From Pseudomonadota bacterium (lineage in GTDB: Bacteria; Pseudomonadota; Alphaproteobacteria; Rhizobiales; Xanthobacteraceae), in contig JAEWJH010000003.1 of assembly GCA_023386635.1 (NCBI GenBank), positions 1-45,586 of the forward strand: a stretch of 45,586 nucleotides of DNA. Reading direction: 5' to 3'. Numbering within the stretch: the stretch's first letter is position 1; the number at the start of each line of letters is the position of its first letter. The notes under the pieces are model-generated. The model was not told the origin of the DNA, ran no database searches, and saw only the letters and a list, made by a program, of their open reading frames with translations. Positions 8,053 to 15,570 of the stretch are shown piece by piece. Made by a program: the position numbers and the translations under genes.

Positions 8053-9102
8053 TCACCGCGGCATCAGCGCCCAGTAATCCAGTTCGAGGATCACCGCCGG
8101 ATCGTCGCCATCGGCGGTCTTGGCCGGGAAATCGCCGCACGGGCGATCCTTGGTCGCGATCGTGCGGAGCCGCAGCGCGCCGACATCGTCGCGGCCCGGC
8201 AGCTTCGCGGTGGCCAGCACCTCGCTCCACGCGAACACGGTATTGCCGGCGAACAGCGGCGCCGCATGGCGCCCGCCGTTGATGGCGGCGATGTGGAACG
8301 CATTGCCGAGCCCGTTGAACGACAGCGCGCGCGCGAGCGAGATCGCGTGGCCGCCATAGATCAGCCGGCGGCCGAAACGGCCCTGCGATTCCGAATACTG
8401 GTTGAAGTGCACGCGCGCGGTGTTCTGATAGAGCCGCGTCGCGATCATGTGCTCGGCTTCCTCCACGGTCATGCCGTCGACATGATCGATCCTGTCGCCG
8501 ACGGCATAATCGCCGTGGCGATGCGGGCTGCCGGCGAGCACATCGTTGTAGACGGCGGTGTTGAGGATCGGGCAGGCGCCGCCGAGCGCGCCGGCTTCGA
8601 CCGTTTTCGGCAAATCCGGCACCTGCTCGTCCGGCGCGGGTGCGTGCTCGTCGCGTTTGCGGACCATCACCCAGCGCGCATAAGTGAGCACCTCGGCACC
8701 GTCCTGATTGAAGCCGCGCGAGCGCACATAGACGATGCCGGTCTTGCCGTTGGAATTCTGCCGCAGGCCGATCACCTCCGACGTCGCGCTCAGCGTGTCG
8801 CCGGGATACACCGGCTTGAGAAAGCGGCAGTCGGCATAGCCAAGATTGGCGACAGCATTGAGCGAGATGTCCGGCACGGTTTTGCCGAACACCACATGGA
8901 AGACGAGAAGGTCGTCGACCGGCGCGCGCGGATAGCCGATCCGCTCGGCGAAGGCATCGGACGACTGTACCGCGAAACGCGCGCCGAACAGGCCGTTATA
9001 GAGCGCGACGTCGCCGGTGGTGACGGTGCGCGGCGTGGCGTGGGCGATCTGCTGGCCGAGCGCGAAGTCCTCGAAGAAACGTCCGGTCGAGGTCTTTGAC
9101 AT
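8053..9102 (-). CDS. mch: Mesaconyl-CoA (2-methylfumaryl-CoA) hydratase, MaoC family
   Basis: A 349-residue double hot-dog protein. The opening 'GRFFEDFALGQQIAHATPRT' and the long conserved block 'FHVVFGKTVPDISLNAVANL' through 'LRQNSNGKTG' match mesaconyl-CoA hydratase of Rhodobacter, which hydrates mesaconyl-C1-CoA to beta-methylmalyl-CoA in the ethylmalonyl-CoA pathway. The second half has 'HFNQYSESQGRFGRRLIYGG' and 'ISLARALSFNGLGNAFHIAA'. ATG 9102 has GGGAG upstream; the longer frame does not add homology. Genes for malyl-CoA lyase and other pathway enzymes are not in the window. A different MaoC substrate is possible, but the length and double-domain form favour this call. Confidence 0.8.
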   Translation of the reverse strand: MSKTSTGRFFEDFALGQQIAHATPRTVTTGDVALYNGLFGARFAVQSSDAFAERIGYPRAPVDDLLVFHVVFGKTVPDISLNAVANLGYADCRFLKPVYPGDTLSATSEVIGLRQNSNGKTGIVYVRSRGFNQDGAEVLTYARWVMVRKRDEHAPAPDEQVPDLPKTVEAGALGGACPILNTAVYNDVLAGSPHRHGDYAVGDRIDHVDGMTVEEAEHMIATRLYQNTARVHFNQYSESQGRFGRRLIYGGHAISLARALSFNGLGNAFHIAAINGGRHAAPLFAGNTVFAWSEVLATAKLPGRDDVGALRLRTIATKDRPCGDFPAKTADGDDPAVILELDYWALMPR

Positions 9103-9303
9103 GCTTGTGCGCTCCCGCTGGTCCTTCGGATCGGCGGGAGTCCTGCACGAGTGCGCCGCAAGATGCAAATCGGTTCACGCCGGCGTGACGGCGGCGCGAT
9201 CTCCGGCACACGGAAAGCTGAGACGACCGTGTTGCGCGTGGCCGGTAAGGATGCGCTGCGAGTTTAATCGCATCGCAATCCGAGAGGAAAAAGGGGAAGA
9301 AAC

Positions 9304-9573
9304 ATGACAACGATTCGTTCTCGCCATGCGCGCCTTTGGCTGGCTCCCGTGGCCGCGTTGGCTTTGCTCGCCGCCGTGCCGGCCGCATCCGCTCAGGGCA
9401 TGAGCCAAGGAATGAGCAATGGCGACAAGATGCAGAAATCCGACCGCATGAAGAAAGATGCCATGAAGAGCGACGCGATGAAGAAGGACGGCATGCAGAA
9501 GGACGGCATGGCGGGCGGCGCGATGAAGAAAGACGGCATGAAGCCCGACGCCATGAAGAGCGACAAGAAGTGA
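9304..9573 (+). CDS. Methionine-rich MXKDX pentapeptide-repeat exported protein (MrpX-like)
   Basis: An 89-residue protein with a signal peptide (cleavage after 'AASA', residue 30) and a mature part of about 59 residues that is almost only Met, Lys, Asp, Gly, Ala and Ser. Eleven Met residues are spaced mostly every fifth position in units such as MKKDA, MKSDA, MKKDG, MQKDG; this is the pentapeptide MXKDX repeat family. In Azospira, a Met-rich periplasmic peptide (MrpX) acts as a sacrificial sink for hypochlorite and is reduced again by a YedY-type molybdoenzyme. The next two genes here are a b-type cytochrome and such an enzyme, supporting the same role. A strong AGGGGAAG ribosome-binding site precedes the ATG. 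No globular domain or catalytic residue is visible. Confidence 0.85.
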   Translation: MTTIRSRHARLWLAPVAALALLAAVPAASAQGMSQGMSNGDKMQKSDRMKKDAMKSDAMKKDGMQKDGMAGGAMKKDGMKPDAMKSDKK

Positions 9574-9599
9574 GCCGGCAATAAAGACTGCGTGATCGG

Positions 9600-9626
9600 A
9601 CCGGCCGCGGGCGTCCGCGCGCCGGT
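9600..9626. promoter_or_regulatory. Stable hairpin between the Met-rich gene and the cytochrome gene
   Basis: ACCGGC-CGCGG and CCGCG-c-GCCGGT arms (11 pairs, one bulge) around a 4-base loop, with no T-run after it. It could protect or partly attenuate the upstream message and so uncouple expression of the peptide from the enzyme genes. Confidence 0.5.
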
Positions 9627-9669
9627 TCGTGGCGTATAGTCAGAACGAAAGCAGGGGGAGAAGCGAATC

Positions 9670-10302
9670 ATGAGTGTCAGCACCGCCATCGATGGAGATG
9701 CCGGGACGCGCCGTGACCGGCCGCTGATCCATCCGCGCTGGGTGCGGATCACCCACTGGATCAACGCCGTCGCCATGGTGGTTATGATCATGTCCGGCTG
9801 GCAGATTTACAATGCCTCGCCCCTGTTCGACTTCGACTTCCCGCGCAGCATCACGCTCGGCGGCTGGCTCGCCGGCGCGCTGCTCTGGCATTTCGCCGCC
9901 ATGTGGGTGCTGGCGATCAACGGGCTGATCTATCTCGCGCTCGGCTTCGCCAGCGGCCGGTTTCGCCGCAAGCTGATCCCGGTCCGGCTCGGCGATCTTG
10001 TCGGCACGGTGCGCGAGGCGCTGACCTTCAGGCTGCCGCACGATGACTTGTCGCGTTACAACGCCGTGCAGAAAGTCCTTTATATCGTCGTCATTCTCGC
10101 CGGCGTCATTGTCGTGCTGTCGGGCATCTCGATCTGGAAGCCGGTGCAACTGTCGTGGCTCACCGCGCTGTTCGGCGGCTATGACGTCGCGCGCTTCGTC
10201 CACTTCTTCGCCATGGCGACCATCGTCGGCTTCCTGGTGGTGCATGTGCTGCTCGCGCTGCTGGTGCCGAAAAGCCTGCGCGCCATGATCGCCGGCCGCT
10301 GA
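9670..10302 (+). CDS. Cytochrome b561-type membrane electron carrier
   Basis: A 210-residue integral membrane protein with four predicted helices. 'IHPRWVRITHWINAVAMVVMIMSG' at the start, 'WHFAAMWVLAINGLIYLALG', and 'RFVHFFAMATIVGFLVVHVLL' near the C-terminus hold the haem-b histidines typical of Ni/Fe-hydrogenase or thiosulfate-reductase b-type cytochrome subunits. It should pass electrons between the quinone pool and the molybdoenzyme encoded 12 bases downstream, analogous to MsrQ/YedZ, although it belongs to a different cytochrome b family than classical MsrQ. A GGGGGAG ribosome-binding site supports the start. Direction of electron flow is not decided by sequence. Confidence 0.88.
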   Translation: MSVSTAIDGDAGTRRDRPLIHPRWVRITHWINAVAMVVMIMSGWQIYNASPLFDFDFPRSITLGGWLAGALLWHFAAMWVLAINGLIYLALGFASGRFRRKLIPVRLGDLVGTVREALTFRLPHDDLSRYNAVQKVLYIVVILAGVIVVLSGISIWKPVQLSWLTALFGGYDVARFVHFFAMATIVGFLVVHVLLALLVPKSLRAMIAGR

Positions 10303-10314
10303 GGAGAGAGAACC

Positions 10315-11088
10315 ATGCGCAAAATCCGCCTCATCCCCGGCGTCGACAAAACCCTGCTGATCAAGGACGCGGCGAAGCTGATGCCCGATCCGGCGCGGCG
10401 GCAGTTCCTGCGCGGCGCGGCGAGCCTTGGCGCGCTGACCCTGCTTACCGGCTGCGACATCGTCGATGGCCCGACCGCGGAGCGGGTGCTGCGCAAGATT
10501 TCCGAATTCAACGACGGCGTGCAGGCCGCGCTGTTCAATCCGAACACGCTGGCGCCGACCTATCCGGAAAGTGCGATCACGCCGGATTTCCCGTTCAACG
10601 CCTATTACAGCGAGGACGAGGCGCCGGAGGTGAACGGGGAGACCTACAAGCTGGAGATCGGCGGTCTGGTCGAGAACAAGACACCGTGGACCCTGGAAGA
10701 ACTCTACAAGCTGCCGCAGGAGCGGCAGATCACGCGGCACATCTGCGTCGAGGGATGGAGCGCCATCGGCTCGTGGACCGGCGCGCGGTTGTCCGATTTC
10801 CTGAAACGGATCGGCGCCGACACGACGGCGAAATATGTCTGGTTCCGCTGTGCCGAGGGCTATTCCAACACCATCGACATGCCGACCGCGCTGCATCCGC
10901 AGACGCAGATGACGTTCCGATATGGCAACGACATCCTGCCGGTGAAGTACGGCTTCCCGATGAAGATCCGCATCCCGACCAAGCTCGGCTTCAAGAACCC
11001 GAAGCACGTGGTCTCGCTCCATGTCACCAACAAGGACATGGGCGGCTATTGGGAAGACCAGGGCTACAACTGGTTTAGCGGGTCTTAA
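10315..11088 (+). CDS. Sulfite-oxidase-fold molybdoenzyme (YedY/MsrP-like), exported
   Basis: A 257-residue protein of the sulfite oxidase catalytic-domain family. A Tat-like 'ARRQFLRG' near residue 28 is followed by a hydrophobic core and a lipobox-like 'LLTGC', so it may be both Tat-exported and lipid-anchored on the periplasmic side. Cys144 in 'RHICVEGWSAIGSWTG' is the expected molybdenum ligand. 'YVWFRCAEGYSNTIDM', 'NDILPVKYGFPMKIRIPTKLG' and 'NPKHVVSLHV' build the molybdopterin pocket. It lacks the C-terminal dimerisation domain of sulfite oxidases, as YedY/MsrP does. With the upstream cytochrome b and Met-rich peptide it probably reduces oxidised methionines in the periplasm; oxidase activity on another substrate remains possible. 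Confidence 0.88.
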   Translation: MRKIRLIPGVDKTLLIKDAAKLMPDPARRQFLRGAASLGALTLLTGCDIVDGPTAERVLRKISEFNDGVQAALFNPNTLAPTYPESAITPDFPFNAYYSEDEAPEVNGETYKLEIGGLVENKTPWTLEELYKLPQERQITRHICVEGWSAIGSWTGARLSDFLKRIGADTTAKYVWFRCAEGYSNTIDMPTALHPQTQMTFRYGNDILPVKYGFPMKIRIPTKLGFKNPKHVVSLHVTNKDMGGYWEDQGYNWFSGS

Positions 11089-11181
11089 GCCAGGCGCCGT
11101 CCGGCCATTGAGCGAGATCAAGGCGTGTCTTCCGCGGTGGCGGAAGATGGCAAATCCGCTTCATCAGGCAGGATGGATCCC

Positions 11182-11667
11182 ATGGCTTATTCCCCGGCTG
11201 AAAAGGCGCTCCTGCTTTATTTTCGACTGACCATGGCGTGGACATTCCTCTACGCCGCGTCACATCAGGTCTTTGTGCCGGACTTCAGCGTGGTTGGATT
11301 TCTCAGCCACACGAAGACTTTTCACGGATTCTTCTCGGTCTTCACTACGCCGGCCATGGCGCCGGTCACGACCTTCCTTGTCGAATACGGTCATCTGCTG
11401 ATCGGTCTGTCGCTGCTGGTCGGCCTGCTGGTGCGTGTCAGCACCGTGTTCGGTGTGTTGCTGATGATCACCTATTGGTTCGCGCATATGGACTGGCCGT
11501 TCATCGAGAACACCAACAACCTCATCGTCGATTATCATCTGGTCTATGCCGGGGTGCTGGTGCTGCTGTTCGTGAAGCGTGCCGGCCATGTGTTCGGTCT
11601 CGATGGCTGGGCGGAGAACCAATCGTGGATCAGCAGCCGCCCGGCCCTGAAGGCCATGGTGGCCTGA
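11182..11667 (+). CDS. DoxX-family membrane protein
   Basis: A 161-residue protein with four membrane helices. 'LYFRLTMAWTFLYAASHQVF', 'FLVEYGHLLIGLSLLVGLLV' and 'NLIVDYHLVYAGVLVLLF' are typical DoxX-family segments, and 'YWFAHMDWPFIEN' lies in a loop. DoxX relatives include the membrane subunit of archaeal thiosulfate:quinone oxidoreductase and a partner of thiol/superoxide detoxification proteins in mycobacteria, but most bacterial members are uncharacterised. It follows the molybdoenzyme by 93 bases on the same strand and is probably functionally linked. ATG 11182 has AGGATGG upstream; an in-frame ATG lies 9 bases earlier. Confidence 0.85.
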   Translation: MAYSPAEKALLLYFRLTMAWTFLYAASHQVFVPDFSVVGFLSHTKTFHGFFSVFTTPAMAPVTTFLVEYGHLLIGLSLLVGLLVRVSTVFGVLLMITYWFAHMDWPFIENTNNLIVDYHLVYAGVLVLLFVKRAGHVFGLDGWAENQSWISSRPALKAMVA

Positions 11668-11784
11668 ACGGCGCGGCATCGGCCTGATCTATTGCACCTG
11701 ATCGCTTGCGTTGGCTTGCCATTGTGGGCCGGGCGTTTTAGCAATCCGCCCGGATTCAACGGCACAGCGTGTTCAGAGGCGATC

Positions 11785-12891
11785 ATGGCCACCTACAAAC
11801 TGCTTCTTCTCCCCGGCGACGGCATCGGCCCCGAAGTCATGGAGGAGGTGAAGCGCGTCATCGCGGTCTTCAACAAGCGCGGTCCACACCGGTTCGAGAC
11901 CGAGGACGGCCTGGTGGGCGGATCGGCCTATGACGCCTCCGGCGTCGCCATCACCGACGCGACGATGGACAAGGCGATGGCCGCGGACGCGGTGATCCTC
12001 GGCGCGGTCGGCGGGCCGAAATGGGCCGACGTCCCCTACGAGGTGCGGCCGGAGGCGGGCCTGCTGCGGCTGCGCAAGGACCTCGCGCTCTACGCCAATC
12101 TGCGGCCGGCGATCTGCTATCCGGCGCTGGCCGATGCCTCGAGCCTCAAGCGCGAGCTGGTCGACGATCTCGATCTGATGGTGGTGCGCGAGCTCACCGG
12201 CGGCGTCTATTTCGGCGAGCCGAAGACCATCACCGATCTCGGCAACGGCCAGAAGCGCGCGGTCGATACGCAAGTCTACGACACCTACGAGATCGAGCGC
12301 ATTTCCCGCGTCGCCTTCGAGCTGGCGCGCAAGCGCCGCAACAAGGTGACGTCGATGGAAAAGAACAACGTCATGAAGAGCGGCGTGCTCTGGAAAGAGG
12401 TCGTCAACCAGACCCATCAGCGCGAATTCAAGGACGTGACGCTGGAGCATCAGCTCGCCGATTCCGGCGCGATGCAGCTCGTGCGCAATCCCAAGCAGTT
12501 CGACGTGATCGTCACCGACAATCTGTTCGGCGACATTCTCTCCGACGTGGCGGCGATGCTCACCGGCTCGCTCGGCATGCTGCCGTCGGCTTCGCTCGGC
12601 GACGTCGATCCGAAGACCAAGAAGCGCCGCGCGCTCTATGAACCCGTGCACGGCTCGGCGCCGGACATCGCCGGCAAGGGGTTGGCCAATCCGATCGCGA
12701 TGATCGCGTCGTTCGGGATGGCGCTGCGCTATTCGTTCAATCTCGGCGCGGAAGCCGATCTGATCGAGAAGGCGATTTCGGGGGCGCTCGCGCGCGGCCT
12801 GCGCACGGCGGACATCGCGTCCGGCGGCAAGGCCATCAGCACCCGCGAGATGGGCGACGCGATCATCGAAGAGATCGAGAAGGCGACGTAA
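11785..12891 (+). CDS. leuB: 3-isopropylmalate dehydrogenase
   Basis: A 368-residue NAD-dependent enzyme that oxidatively decarboxylates 3-isopropylmalate in leucine synthesis. Diagnostic features are 'LLLPGDGIGPEVMEE' at the start, 'AVGGPKW', 'LRLRKDLALYANLRPA' (substrate-binding arginines), 'RELTGGVYFGEP', 'DNLFGDILSD' (metal-binding aspartates) and 'YEPVHGSAPDIAGKGLANP'. The frame opens earlier, at 11692, but ATG 11785 starts the conserved fold and has an AGAGG site. It is a housekeeping gene between two periplasmic redox modules and is closed by a terminator at 13071-13098. Confidence 0.98.
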   Translation: MATYKLLLLPGDGIGPEVMEEVKRVIAVFNKRGPHRFETEDGLVGGSAYDASGVAITDATMDKAMAADAVILGAVGGPKWADVPYEVRPEAGLLRLRKDLALYANLRPAICYPALADASSLKRELVDDLDLMVVRELTGGVYFGEPKTITDLGNGQKRAVDTQVYDTYEIERISRVAFELARKRRNKVTSMEKNNVMKSGVLWKEVVNQTHQREFKDVTLEHQLADSGAMQLVRNPKQFDVIVTDNLFGDILSDVAAMLTGSLGMLPSASLGDVDPKTKKRRALYEPVHGSAPDIAGKGLANPIAMIASFGMALRYSFNLGAEADLIEKAISGALARGLRTADIASGGKAISTREMGDAIIEEIEKAT

Positions 12892-12939
12892 CGCCTTTCA
12901 TTCTTCGAGACGCGGGTTTTGTAACAGCACCGCTCTTCC

Positions 12940-13027
12940 GTCATGGCCGGGCGAAGTCCCGGCCATCCCAATGAGGTAGACACTGTGGCCATCTAAGCGG
13001 GATGCCCGGGTCAAGCCCGGCCATGAC
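12940..13027. repeat. Palindromic repeat, GTCATGGCCGGG family (copy 1)
   Basis: Starts GTCATGGCCGGG and ends CCCGGCCATGAC, with an inner GCGGGATGCCCGGG block. Copies with the same ends lie at 19510-19596, 24823-24946 and 43444-43563. It sits between leuB and its downstream terminator. Confidence 0.8.
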
Positions 13028-13070
13028 CGAGTTGAGAGACTTCCGCCGCAGCGGGATGCATCACGCAACA

Positions 13071-13098
13071 AAAAAGGCCGGGGTGACCCGGCCTTTTT
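13071..13098. terminator. Bidirectional intrinsic terminator
   Basis: AAAAAGGCCGGG and CCCGGCCTTTTT pair perfectly around GTGA. It separates the convergent leuB region and the small exported-protein gene and can serve both strands. Confidence 0.9.
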
Positions 13099-13119
13099 CG
13101 TGAAGTTCGCGCGGCGCGA

Positions 13120-13485
13120 TTACCACTGACGCGGATTGTTCTTGCCCGGCAGGTCGAAAGGACCCGGCATGGTTTCCGAAGCGCGGTCGGCCGCGGTGCG
13201 GCGCATCGCTTCCGGCACCGCCGAATGGGTCGGCGGCATCACATAGTCGGTGTATTTGCGCTCGCCGCGGACCACATTGGTGCCGGCGTCGAGATAGGAG
13301 CGTTTCTGCACGATGATGCGGGTGCGCATGCGGCCGTTCTCGTCCTGCCAGCGGACCACGGTCCCGTCGTTGCGGATATAGCGCTGCTTCGGCGCCGCAT
13401 CGGCGGGCATGGACAGGAGCGTGCCGGCCGTCATTGCCGTCACCGCAAGGCCCGCCAGAATCATCGGAAAGCGCCGGATCGTCAT
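13120..13485 (-). CDS. Small exported protein of unknown function
   Basis: A 121-residue protein with a signal peptide (basic start, hydrophobic core, 'ADAAPK' cleavage near residue 32). The mature part is basic and hydrophilic with alternating strand-like segments ('RYIRNDGTVVRWQDENGR', 'RTRIIVQKRSYLDAGT') and a Pro/Met-containing C-terminus ending in 'NNPRQW'. I do not recognise a characterised family. ATG 13485 has GAGGA 8 bases upstream; the frame extends further but without a site. An exact EcfG-type promoter match lies 118 bases upstream on the same strand, suggesting stress control. It is divergent from the SoxC/SorA-like gene. Confidence 0.8.
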   Translation of the reverse strand: MTIRRFPMILAGLAVTAMTAGTLLSMPADAAPKQRYIRNDGTVVRWQDENGRMRTRIIVQKRSYLDAGTNVVRGERKYTDYVMPPTHSAVPEAMRRTAADRASETMPGPFDLPGKNNPRQW

Positions 13486-13602
13486 CGTTCTATTCCTCGC
13501 CAGAATCCCCAGAGTGTTGCCGCACCTTAAGCCAAGGCGCCGCAAAGGGGAATCTCCATTTCGGCCGCCGCCGAACGGGATTGCCGGCTGCGGTAGGGAG
13601 GC

Positions 13603-13627
13603 AACGGTCCCGATCGGGCATCGTTCC
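13603..13627 (-). promoter_or_regulatory. EcfG-type promoter upstream of the small exported protein
   Basis: Read on the minus strand, GGAAC (13627-13623) and CGTT (13606-13603) are separated by 16 bases, an exact match to the EcfG consensus. It is in the divergent gap and faces the exported-protein gene at 13485. Confidence 0.6.
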
Positions 13628-13746
13628 GCGTGCCCCGCGACGATAACGCAACTGTGCGGCCTGCCCCGGCGGGACTAGCGTGACCGCGATGCCCGGACGC
13701 GGGCATTGGCACAAGGCTCCGGGCGCGGAGCTGAAAGGGAGCGACG

Positions 13747-15120
13747 ATGTCTGAATCCAAAATAACCGGGTCCCGGGAACGTTCGATCGACGAATTGTAT
13801 GACAATGATCCGGAGCGCGCCGACGCCGTGGTGTTCGGGCGCGAGACCGCCCCGAGCCGCCGCGGTTTCCTCGGCGGTGCCGGCCTGGCGGCGATGGGCG
13901 CGGCCGTGGGCGGCGCGATCCCGTTCGCAGCGAATATGCCGGGCGGCATGATTCCGGCGGCGATGGCGCAAGGGGCGCCGGCCGGTGGCGCCGCGCCTGC
14001 GGCAGCGCCGAAAGGCCCGCAATATCTCCAGTTCCCCGGCAAAAGCGACAAGCTCGTCGTGCTCGGCGATCGTCCGCTGGTCGCGGAGACGCCGGAACAT
14101 CTGCTCGACGACGACACCACCCCGACCGACAAGCTGTTCGTGCGCAACAACGGCCAGACGCCGGAAGCGGCGAAGGAGCCGGACAAGTGGTCGTTCGTCA
14201 TCGACGGCGAAGTGAACAACAAGCTGACGCTGACGCTCGGTGAATTGAAATCGAAGTTCAAGCCGGTGACGCGCCGCATGGTGCTGGAATGCGGCGGCAA
14301 CGGCCGCTCGTTCTTCACGCCGCAGGCGCGCGGCAACCAGTGGACCAACGGCGGCGCCGGCTGTCCGGAATGGACCGGCGTGCGGCTTGGCGACGTGATG
14401 AAGGCCGCCGGCCTCAAGCCGTCGGCGAAATTCTCCGGCCATTACGGCAGCGATCTGCATCTCTCCGGCGATGCCAGCAAGCCGACGCTGTCGCGCGGCG
14501 TGCCGATCGGCAAGCTGATGGATGAGAACAATCTGATCGTGTTCGCCATGAACGGTCAGCCGCTGCCGAACATCCACGGCGGGCCGGTGCGTCTGTTCAT
14601 TCCGGGCTGGCCGGGTTCGGTGTCGGCGAAGTGGCTGAACCGCATCTGGATCCGCGACAAGGAGCACGACGGTCCGGGCATGACCGAGTTCTCCTATCGC
14701 GTCGCCATCAAGCCGATGGTGCCGGGCGCGAAGGGCGATCCGGCGAACTTCCGCATCCTGGAATCGATGCCGGTGCGCTCGATCGTCACCAGTCCGGCGA
14801 ACGGCACCAAGCTTCCCGCCGGCACCAAGGAGATCAAGCTGCGCGGCGCGGCCTGGGCCGGCGATCTGCTCGTCAAGCAGGTCGACGTCTCGACCGACTT
14901 CGGCGCGACCTGGAAGCGGGCAAAACTCGAGAAGCCCAAGAACAGGTACGACTGGCAGCGCTGGACCGCGACGGTGAAGCTGCCGGCGGACGGCTACTAC
15001 GAAATCTGGACGCGCGGCACCGATGCCAAGGGCGTGATGCAGCCGCATCTCGCCGGCTTCTGGAATCCGCAGGGCTACGGCGGCAACGCCATGCATCGCG
15101 TCGCCGTGCTGGTCGGCTGA
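13747..15120 (+). CDS. Periplasmic sulfite-oxidase-family molybdoenzyme (SoxC/SorA-like)
   Basis: A 457-residue protein. A Tat motif 'SRRGFLGG' near residue 37 predicts folded export. The molybdopterin domain has the Mo-ligand Cys182 in 'MVLECGGNGRSFF', then 'GNQWTNGGAGCPEWTGVRL' and 'HYGSDLHLSGD'; 'GGPVRLFIPGWPGSVSAKWL' completes the cofactor site. A C-terminal Ig-like dimerisation domain begins near residue 330 ('SIVTSPANGTKL'). The C-G-N-G-R motif resembles sulfane dehydrogenase SoxC and sulfite oxidases. The next gene, 2 bases on, encodes a small c-type cytochrome, its likely electron acceptor. No soxXYZAB genes are present, so sulfite or another S-substrate is more likely than Sox-bound sulfane. 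The Tat segment is almost identical to that of the gene at 15694. Confidence 0.9.
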   Translation: MSESKITGSRERSIDELYDNDPERADAVVFGRETAPSRRGFLGGAGLAAMGAAVGGAIPFAANMPGGMIPAAMAQGAPAGGAAPAAAPKGPQYLQFPGKSDKLVVLGDRPLVAETPEHLLDDDTTPTDKLFVRNNGQTPEAAKEPDKWSFVIDGEVNNKLTLTLGELKSKFKPVTRRMVLECGGNGRSFFTPQARGNQWTNGGAGCPEWTGVRLGDVMKAAGLKPSAKFSGHYGSDLHLSGDASKPTLSRGVPIGKLMDENNLIVFAMNGQPLPNIHGGPVRLFIPGWPGSVSAKWLNRIWIRDKEHDGPGMTEFSYRVAIKPMVPGAKGDPANFRILESMPVRSIVTSPANGTKLPAGTKEIKLRGAAWAGDLLVKQVDVSTDFGATWKRAKLEKPKNRYDWQRWTATVKLPADGYYEIWTRGTDAKGVMQPHLAGFWNPQGYGGNAMHRVAVLVG

Positions 15121-15122
15121 TC

Positions 15123-15503
15123 ATGCGCGTCCTGAACCGGAAACCTGCCGCGCATCCGGCGCGGCAGGTCGTGAGGATCGCGGCGGCAATCGTCGCCGCG
15201 GTCGTCTTGGCTATTCCCGCCTCGGCGCAGCCGCGTGACGAAGCGCCGGAGGATTTCCCGCAAGGCGTCCATCGCGACGACACGTTCTATGCCTGCACCG
15301 CGTGTCACGGTTTCAAGCTGGTGGCGCAGCAGGGCATGAACCGCCGCCAGTGGGACGAATCCATCAGCCTGATGGTGTCGAAGCACGGGATGCCCGCGCC
15401 CGAGGCAGCCGACCGCGCCAAGATCCTCGATTATCTGGAGGCGGCATTCCCGCCGCGCACGACGCCGAGCCAGGGCGGTTTCCGCAACCCGTTCGCGCAA
15501 TAA
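15123..15503 (+). CDS. Small periplasmic c-type cytochrome, partner of upstream molybdoenzyme
   Basis: A 126-residue protein with a signal peptide (hydrophobic core, 'ASAQ' cleavage near residue 36) and one haem-c motif, Cys58-Thr-Ala-Cys61-His62, in 'FYACTACHGF'. A methionine in 'KHGMPAPE' is a plausible sixth ligand. The layout and context resemble the haem subunit of sulfite dehydrogenases (SorB or SoxD-like fragment): electrons from the molybdoenzyme would pass to this cytochrome and on to cytochrome oxidase. The start is 2 bases after the upstream stop, so the pair is translationally coupled. Confidence 0.87.
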   Translation: MRVLNRKPAAHPARQVVRIAAAIVAAVVLAIPASAQPRDEAPEDFPQGVHRDDTFYACTACHGFKLVAQQGMNRRQWDESISLMVSKHGMPAPEAADRAKILDYLEAAFPPRTTPSQGGFRNPFAQ

Positions 15504-15570
15504 CCTCCCCATCCGCGGCTTTCGCGTCCCGGTTATTCTCGCTCCGAGACGGCAGAGGAGGGCAAGAGAT

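Noticed and set aside
9433..9567. Short tandem repeats that could suggest a CRISPR array
   Set aside because: The repeats are in frame and encode the MXKDX pentapeptides; there are no spacers and no cas genes.
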